DNA of 64,000 bases, from assembly GCA_036847185.1 (NCBI GenBank), contig DAIUAM010000007.1:1-64000 (forward strand), read 5' to 3'. Numbering within the stretch: the first letter of the stretch is position 1; each line of letters opens with the position of its first letter. Source of the stretch: UBA4738 sp002413305. Its GTDB lineage: Bacteria > Actinomycetota > UBA4738. The position numbers and the translations under genes were made by a program. Below the pieces are notes generated by a model that did not search any database, was not told the DNA's origin, and worked only from the letters and a program-made list of their open reading frames with translations. Below are positions 59,566 through 64,000 of this stretch, piece by piece.

Positions 59566-60807
59566 ATGAACGACGACCAGTTTGGACAGCCGGCCCCGGG
59601 CGACCCGTTCACGATCGACCGGACCCCGCCAGTCCCGCCTCCTCCTCCGGACGCTCCCGTGTTCAGCTCGGTGCTGGGCCCCACACCCCCGCCGGTGCCG
59701 CCGGTGCCGCCGGTACCGCCGGGACCCGGTCCGGTCGATGACCGCGCCTCAGCAGCCTCGCCGGTTCGAACGATGGACAGCACCTCATGGTCGTTCGGCG
59801 GCGGGACCGCCTCGAGGAGCTCGGTCGGCTCGCGTTCCTTCCACGTGCCATCGCTCCGGATGCCGAAGCACTCCGAGGGAGCGAAGGCCACCCGCCGGCC
59901 CGTGGCCATCGGGCTGGTCGTGCTGCTGGTGGCGGGGGCAGCCTACTGGTTCCTGAGCCGGGGCCCGGACAGCAAGGCCATGGCGATGTCCTTCTACCAG
60001 GGCCAGACCGTGAGCTATCACCTGGCGATGAACTTCGACGGGCATCTGACGGTGGCCGGCCAGGCGGTACCCCTCAGCCTCTCGGTCGATGGGACCGTTG
60101 CGTGGCACGTGGACAGCGTCGACCCGTCGGGCACGGCGACGATCGAGGCCAGCGAGCTCGGGATGAAGGTTACGACCAACGGAAAGCCCGAGGGCTCGAG
60201 CCCGGCGGAAACCACGACGATCCGCATCGCGAAGGACGGTCGCATCCTGCAGGCCGGCGACCTCGGGTTCGCGAACGGCGGCACGTCGAGCCCGACCCTT
60301 CTGTTCCCGGGCTCGGACCAGTACACGCCCCTCCTTCCCTCTGGGAAGGTCAAGCCGGGAGATTCCTGGACGAAGTCGTTCGCCCAGGCGTTCCCCTTCG
60401 GAACCGGTGACTTGCGCTACAACGCGGAGATCACCTACGTCCGGGACGACATCGTGGGCGGGAAGCGGACGGCGGTCCTCACCTCGACCATCTCGTTCCC
60501 AACGACGTTCACCCTCGATCTTCGCAAGCTGATGCAGCTCAGCGGCGACACGGCGGACGCCAAATCGATCCCCGCTCGGTTCGATCCACAGATCAGGTAC
60601 TTGGGCGGTGGGTCGGAGACCCAGACCGCGTCGTTCGATCCGAAAGCAGGGGAGCTCTTGAGGAGTTCGGAGAACGGACACTTCGACATCGGGATGACCC
60701 TTCTCGGGTTCCCCAAGGGCACCATCCCGCCGAAGCTCCAATCCATGCGCCTGGCCGGTGGGATCACGATCGTCCTGGAGCGCTCCCTGGGAGCCTCGAG
60801 CAACTGA
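59566..60807 (+). CDS. Membrane-anchored protein with proline-rich cytoplasmic tail
   Basis: A 413-residue protein. The first 110 residues are Pro-rich with PPVPPPPPDAPVF and a PPVPPVPPVPPGPG repeat, followed by a basic patch (KATRRPVAI). One helix, VAIGLVVLLVAGAAYWFL (about 111-128), anchors it. The external 280 residues form a strand-rich domain (TVSYHLAMNFDGHLTVAG, GTATIEASELGMKVTT, VKPGDSWTKSF) of unknown type. The ATG follows GAGAGGA. The Pro-rich head could bind other proteins. It may resemble actinobacterial DUF6263-type proteins, which I could not confirm. Confidence 0.62.
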   Translation: MNDDQFGQPAPGDPFTIDRTPPVPPPPPDAPVFSSVLGPTPPPVPPVPPVPPGPGPVDDRASAASPVRTMDSTSWSFGGGTASRSSVGSRSFHVPSLRMPKHSEGAKATRRPVAIGLVVLLVAGAAYWFLSRGPDSKAMAMSFYQGQTVSYHLAMNFDGHLTVAGQAVPLSLSVDGTVAWHVDSVDPSGTATIEASELGMKVTTNGKPEGSSPAETTTIRIAKDGRILQAGDLGFANGGTSSPTLLFPGSDQYTPLLPSGKVKPGDSWTKSFAQAFPFGTGDLRYNAEITYVRDDIVGGKRTAVLTSTISFPTTFTLDLRKLMQLSGDTADAKSIPARFDPQIRYLGGGSETQTASFDPKAGELLRSSENGHFDIGMTLLGFPKGTIPPKLQSMRLAGGITIVLERSLGASSN

Positions 60808-60843
60808 ACCTCGGGAGCCGGAGGCGTCGCGTGACCGCGCGCT

Positions 60844-62001
60844 TCAGCCGAACGCGCTCTCCCCGGTGAGCTCCCGGCCGATGATGAGCTTCTGGATCTG
60901 GCTGGTGCCCTCGTACAGGGTCGTCACCCGGGCGTCCCGGAGGTACTTGCCCACCGGGTACTCGTCGATGTAGCCGTAGCCCCCGTGCACCTGGACCGCC
61001 GCGTTCGCCGCCCGGACGGCGACCTCGCTGGCGAAGTACTTCGCATAGGAGCTCTCCAGCCGGTGGTCGCGGCCCGCGTCGGCTAGCGCGGCCACCCGCC
61101 ACGTGAGGAGCCGCGCCGCGTCGGTCTCCACGGCGATGTCGGCGATCAGCTCCTGGACCAGCTGGAACCTGGCGATGGGCCGGTCGAACTGTTCGCGCTG
61201 CCCCGCGTAGGCGACGCTCGCCTCCAGGCACCCCCGGGCGATCCCCACGCACCCGGCCGCCAGCGACATCCTCCCGGCGTCCAGCGCGCGCATGGCGACG
61301 GTGAACCCCTGGCCCTCTGCGCCCAGCCGCGCCGCGTCCGGTACCCGGACGTCGTCCAGCGTGAGCTCGGCGGTGTCCTGGGCCCGGAGCCCCAGCTTGC
61401 CCGTGATGGGCGTCGCAGAGAAGCCCTCCGAGTCGGTGGGGACCAGGAAGCAGGTCACGCCCTTCGGCCCGGGGCCGCCGCTCCGGGCGAAGATCAGTGC
61501 CACGCCGGCCCACGTCCCGTTCGTGATGAAGATCTTCGAACCGGTGATCCGCCAGCCGCCCCCACCGCCGTCGCGTTCGGCCCGCGCCTGCAGGTTACCG
61601 GCGTCGGAGCCCCGGCCCGGCTCGGTCAGTCCGTAGCAACCCAGCGCCTCGCCCGAACACAGCCGCGGGAGCCATTCGCGCTTCTGCTCGTCGGTCCCCC
61701 AGTGCACGATCGTCTTGCCGACCAGGCCGTTGTTCACGCTGACCACTCCGCGAACGGACGAATCGGCCCGCCCCAGCTCCTCGATCAGAAGGCAGTACGA
61801 AACGCTGTCGAACCCCGCGCCTCCATGCTCCTCCGGGATCGCCGCCCCAAGGAACCCGACCTCGGCCAGCTTCGGCACGATCGCCCGGTCCATGTGTTCG
61901 TCGCGATCCCACTCCCGGGAGAAAGGCACGATCTCGCGGTCGCAGAACTCGCGGGCCGTCGAGCGGACCAGCTCCTGTTCGGGCGTGAGCTCGAAGTCCA
62001 A
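60844..62001 (-). CDS. Acyl-CoA dehydrogenase, short/medium-chain type
   Basis: A 385-residue FAD acyl-CoA dehydrogenase. Motifs: CYGLTEPGRGSDAGNLQARA, GSKIFITNGTWAGVALIFAR, LGLRAQDTAELTLDDVRVPD, REQFDRPIARFQLVQELIAD, QVHGGYGYIDEYPVGKYLRD and the catalytic base in TLYEGTSQIQKLIIG. The pattern is that of butyryl- and related short-chain dehydrogenases. The start is TTG at 62001, with weak ribosome-site support. It begins four bases after the aminotransferase stop, so the minus-strand trio forms an operon. Confidence 0.85.
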   Translation of the reverse strand: MDFELTPEQELVRSTAREFCDREIVPFSREWDRDEHMDRAIVPKLAEVGFLGAAIPEEHGGAGFDSVSYCLLIEELGRADSSVRGVVSVNNGLVGKTIVHWGTDEQKREWLPRLCSGEALGCYGLTEPGRGSDAGNLQARAERDGGGGGWRITGSKIFITNGTWAGVALIFARSGGPGPKGVTCFLVPTDSEGFSATPITGKLGLRAQDTAELTLDDVRVPDAARLGAEGQGFTVAMRALDAGRMSLAAGCVGIARGCLEASVAYAGQREQFDRPIARFQLVQELIADIAVETDAARLLTWRVAALADAGRDHRLESSYAKYFASEVAVRAANAAVQVHGGYGYIDEYPVGKYLRDARVTTLYEGTSQIQKLIIGRELTGESAFG

Positions 62002-62005
62002 CGCG

Positions 62006-63133
62006 CTATGGGAGGACCTGGTCCATGGCCGTCAGCAGCGTCTTCACGTTCTCCCGGTCACACGACTCGCCCATCAGCCCGACCCGCCACACCTTCCCCG
62101 CGAGCTCTCCCAACCCGCCGGCGACCTCGATCCCGAACTCGCCCAGCAGGCGCCCCCGGGCGGGCTGGTCGGACATCCCCTCGGGGAGCTCCACGCAGAC
62201 GACCTGCGGGCAGCGGTAGCCCTCCGGTGGGAAGGGCCGGAAACCGCGCTCCTCCAGGGCGGCCAGCATCTCCGCCCCGATCTCCTGGTGACGCTTCCAC
62301 CGCGCCTCCATGCCCTCCTCGAGGACGATCCGCAGGGCCTCGTGCAGCGCGTACAGCGACGAGATGGGGGCTGTGTGGTGGTACCGGCGTTCGCTGCCCA
62401 TGTACTTCGCGATGGGCAGGACGTCGAAGTAGAACGACCGCGGGCGCTCCACCCGTTCGGTCCGCGCCCGTACCGCGCGCTCGCTGAAGGTGATCGGGGC
62501 CAGAGACGGCGGGGCCGACAGGCACTTCTGGGAGCCCGAATAGCACACGTCGATCCCCCACCCGTCGGTCTCCAGCTCGATGCCGCCCAGGGACGCCACC
62601 GCGTCGACCACGAAGAGGGGCCCGCGGTCCCGGCACAGCGCCCCGATGTCCTCGAGCGGCTGGCGGAGCCCGGTGGACGTCTCGGCGTGGACGGCGCACA
62701 CGGCCTTCGCGTTCGGGTGCAGGGCGAGGGCGTGTTCGACCTGCTCGGCCGAGACCGGTTCGCCCCACCCCCTTCCCGCGGTGACGGCCACGACCTCGGC
62801 CCGGCAACGCGCGGCGATCTCGGCCATCCGTTCGGCGAAGGCCCCGCTGATCAGCACCAGCGCCACGTCGCCCGGCTCCAGCACGTTCTCCAGCGCACAC
62901 TCCATCCCCGCCGTCCCGGTTCCCGACACGGGGAAGGTCAACTCGTTCGAGGTGCGGAACACGTCTCGGAGCATCGCGTTGATCTCGTCCAGCATCCGGT
63001 TGGTCTCGGGGTCCATGTGGCCGATCACCGGCCGGCGCATCGCGTCGAGCACCCGCTGGTTGACCATGCTCGGCCCGGGGGCCATCAGGAGCCGGCTGGG
63101 CGGTTCGAAGCGGGGGAACAAGGCGCCGCTCAT
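62006..63133 (-). CDS. Class V aminotransferase (alanine--glyoxylate / serine--pyruvate type)
   Basis: A 375-residue PLP enzyme. Typical segments: LLMAPGPSMVNQRVLDAMRR, GHMDPETNRMLDEINAML, PVSGTGTAGMECALENVLEP, VVDAVASLGGIELETDGWGI and the PLP lysine in DVCYSGSQKCLSAPPSLAP. This matches alanine-glyoxylate transaminases, which convert glyoxylate to glycine. Its ATG overlaps the stop of the upstream alpha-hydroxy-acid oxidase by four bases, so glycolate would be oxidised to glyoxylate and then aminated by this coupled pair. Confidence 0.85.
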   Translation of the reverse strand: MSGALFPRFEPPSRLLMAPGPSMVNQRVLDAMRRPVIGHMDPETNRMLDEINAMLRDVFRTSNELTFPVSGTGTAGMECALENVLEPGDVALVLISGAFAERMAEIAARCRAEVVAVTAGRGWGEPVSAEQVEHALALHPNAKAVCAVHAETSTGLRQPLEDIGALCRDRGPLFVVDAVASLGGIELETDGWGIDVCYSGSQKCLSAPPSLAPITFSERAVRARTERVERPRSFYFDVLPIAKYMGSERRYHHTAPISSLYALHEALRIVLEEGMEARWKRHQEIGAEMLAALEERGFRPFPPEGYRCPQVVCVELPEGMSDQPARGRLLGEFGIEVAGGLGELAGKVWRVGLMGESCDRENVKTLLTAMDQVLP

Positions 63134-64000
63134 TCGGACTCCCGCATGCCCGACGGCACGAAGCCGGCCCGGCGGAACCCGGTCCCGCCGCCGCCCCGGA
63201 AGGCCCACGTCGGCACCGTTCCCGGGGCGGGAGCCACCGCGGAGCCGTCGATCTCGGAGATCGAACGCCGCCCGCAAAGGGCCATGGCCAGCTCAAGCTC
63301 GTCCCGGAACATCTCCAGTACGGCCCGGACCCCGGCCTCGCCCGCGGCGGCCAGGCCCCACAGATACGGCCGGCCGATCAGGACCGCCTTCGCGCCCAGG
63401 GCCACGGCCTTGACCACGTCGGAGCCCCGGCGGACCCCGCCGTCCAGCAGGATCTCGCACCGGCCGCCGACGGCGTCGGCGACCTCGGGAAGCACATCGA
63501 GCGTGGCCGGCGCGCCGTCCAACTGGCGCCCTCCATGGTTCGACACGATGATCCCGTCCACGTCGTGATCGGCGGCCAGCCGCGCGTCCTCACCCGTCAC
63601 GATCCCCTTGAGAACCAACGGGAGCGAGGACAGCGACCGGATCCAGGCCAGATCGTCCCACGTCAGCGATTCGTCGTGCTCGGAACCGAAGTACTTGGCC
63701 AGGCTGGACCCGTCCGCGTCCTCGGGGAGGGGGACGTCCTGCAGGTTCGCCATGCCCATCTCCGGTGGCAGGGCGAAGCTATTGCGTTCGTCCCTCAGGC
63801 GACGCCCGAGGTGCGGGGTGTCCACGGTCAGGACGATGGCTCCGTACCCACCGGCCTCCGCGCGCGAGACCAGGTGCGCGGTGAGCGAACGATCCTTCAT
63901 CACGTACAGCTGGAACCAGCGGTCGACGCCGGTCGCGGCGACCTCCTCCATGGGCACCGTGGAGATGGTTGAGAGCACCAACAGGACGCCCAGGGCCTTC
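63130..64000 (-). CDS. FMN-dependent alpha-hydroxy-acid oxidase/dehydrogenase (5' end outside window)
   Basis: The C-terminal 290 residues of an FMN enzyme of the glycolate oxidase/lactate dehydrogenase family. Visible: VLSTISTVPMEEVAATG, RWFQLYVMKDRSLTAHLVSR, LTVDTPHLGRRLRDERNSF, KGIVTGEDARLAADHDVDG, the catalytic histidine and arginine in VSNHGGRQLDGAPATLD, and DGGVRRGSDVVKAVALGAKA with LIGRPYLWGLA. The frame is still open at the window edge; its apparent start within the window is an internal TTG. The coupled aminotransferase suggests glycolate or a related hydroxy acid as substrate. Confidence 0.85.
   Translation of the reverse strand, partial: KALGVLLVLSTISTVPMEEVAATGVDRWFQLYVMKDRSLTAHLVSRAEAGGYGAIVLTVDTPHLGRRLRDERNSFALPPEMGMANLQDVPLPEDADGSSLAKYFGSEHDESLTWDDLAWIRSLSSLPLVLKGIVTGEDARLAADHDVDGIIVSNHGGRQLDGAPATLDVLPEVADAVGGRCEILLDGGVRRGSDVVKAVALGAKAVLIGRPYLWGLAAAGEAGVRAVLEMFRDELELAMALCGRRSISEIDGSAVAPAPGTVPTWAFRGGGGTGFRRAGFVPSGMRESE

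Noticed and set aside
1..64000. tRNA, rRNA, CRISPR arrays, insertion sequences and phage genes
   Set aside because: No T-loop GGTTCGANTCC pattern with cloverleaf pairing was found in the gaps, nor regularly spaced repeats, transposases, integrases or terminal inverted repeats.

Overview
The window is GC-rich DNA with frequent GTG and TTG starts, four-base stop/start overlaps and dense genes on both strands. Its gene content includes an LLM-family flavin oxidoreductase, a PaaK-like ligase, an MMPL transporter, several acyl-CoA dehydrogenases and a SigE-like ECF sigma factor with a partner. This points to an uncultured member of the Actinomycetota or a close high-GC relative. No rRNA, tRNA, CRISPR array, transposase or phage gene was seen, and nothing here fixes the lineage more precisely.

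Region by region. 1-4.6 kb: the 3' part of a TrpB2-type tryptophan synthase beta chain, two tandem paralogous methyltransferases, an acyl-CoA ligase and an unknown gene. 4.9-17.6 kb: a catabolic block with tryptophan 2,3-dioxygenase, a glutaryl-CoA dehydrogenase-like enzyme, an enoyl-CoA hydratase, a Rid protein, a second acyl-CoA dehydrogenase, a PaaK-like ligase, an anthraniloyl/salicylyl-CoA monooxygenase-type fusion, an LLM oxidoreductase and a thioesterase. Together they suggest breakdown of tryptophan or aromatic acids through CoA thioesters. 17.6-31.9 kb: an envelope/polysaccharide region with a membrane sulfatase-like protein, a tiny membrane protein, methyltransferases, a SpoIID-domain secreted protein and three consecutive large polytopic proteins (two YfhO-like). 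It holds two decayed gene tails and the least GC-rich stretch of the window.

31.9-46.1 kb: a VWA protein and, 11 kb away, its likely MoxR/ChlI-type AAA partner. Between them lie a very large cyclase-ATPase-substrate-binding-protein fusion, an MMPL transporter, and a sulfur-handling operon (two DsrE-like, two TusA-like and one SQR-like gene) behind a divergent CsoR/CstR-type repressor with a palindromic candidate operator. 46.1-50.9 kb: a secreted protein, the ECF sigma factor and its membrane partner, a creatininase-family hydrolase, a polytopic membrane protein and a UbiE-like methyltransferase. 51-58.6 kb: an amino-acid catabolic operon (P5C dehydrogenase, two class III aminotransferases, a two-subunit CoA-transferase) followed by a zinc alcohol dehydrogenase. 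58.5-64 kb: a PHP phosphoesterase, a membrane-anchored unknown protein, and a minus-strand run of acyl-CoA dehydrogenase, class V aminotransferase and alpha-hydroxy-acid oxidase (5' end outside the window).

The most unusual items are the cyclase/ATPase/SBP fusion, the CstR-like sulfur operon with its operator, the duplicated and decayed sulfatase/SpoIID tails, the monooxygenase whose reductase half looks degenerate, and the dioxygenase that lacks any ATG, GTG or TTG start.
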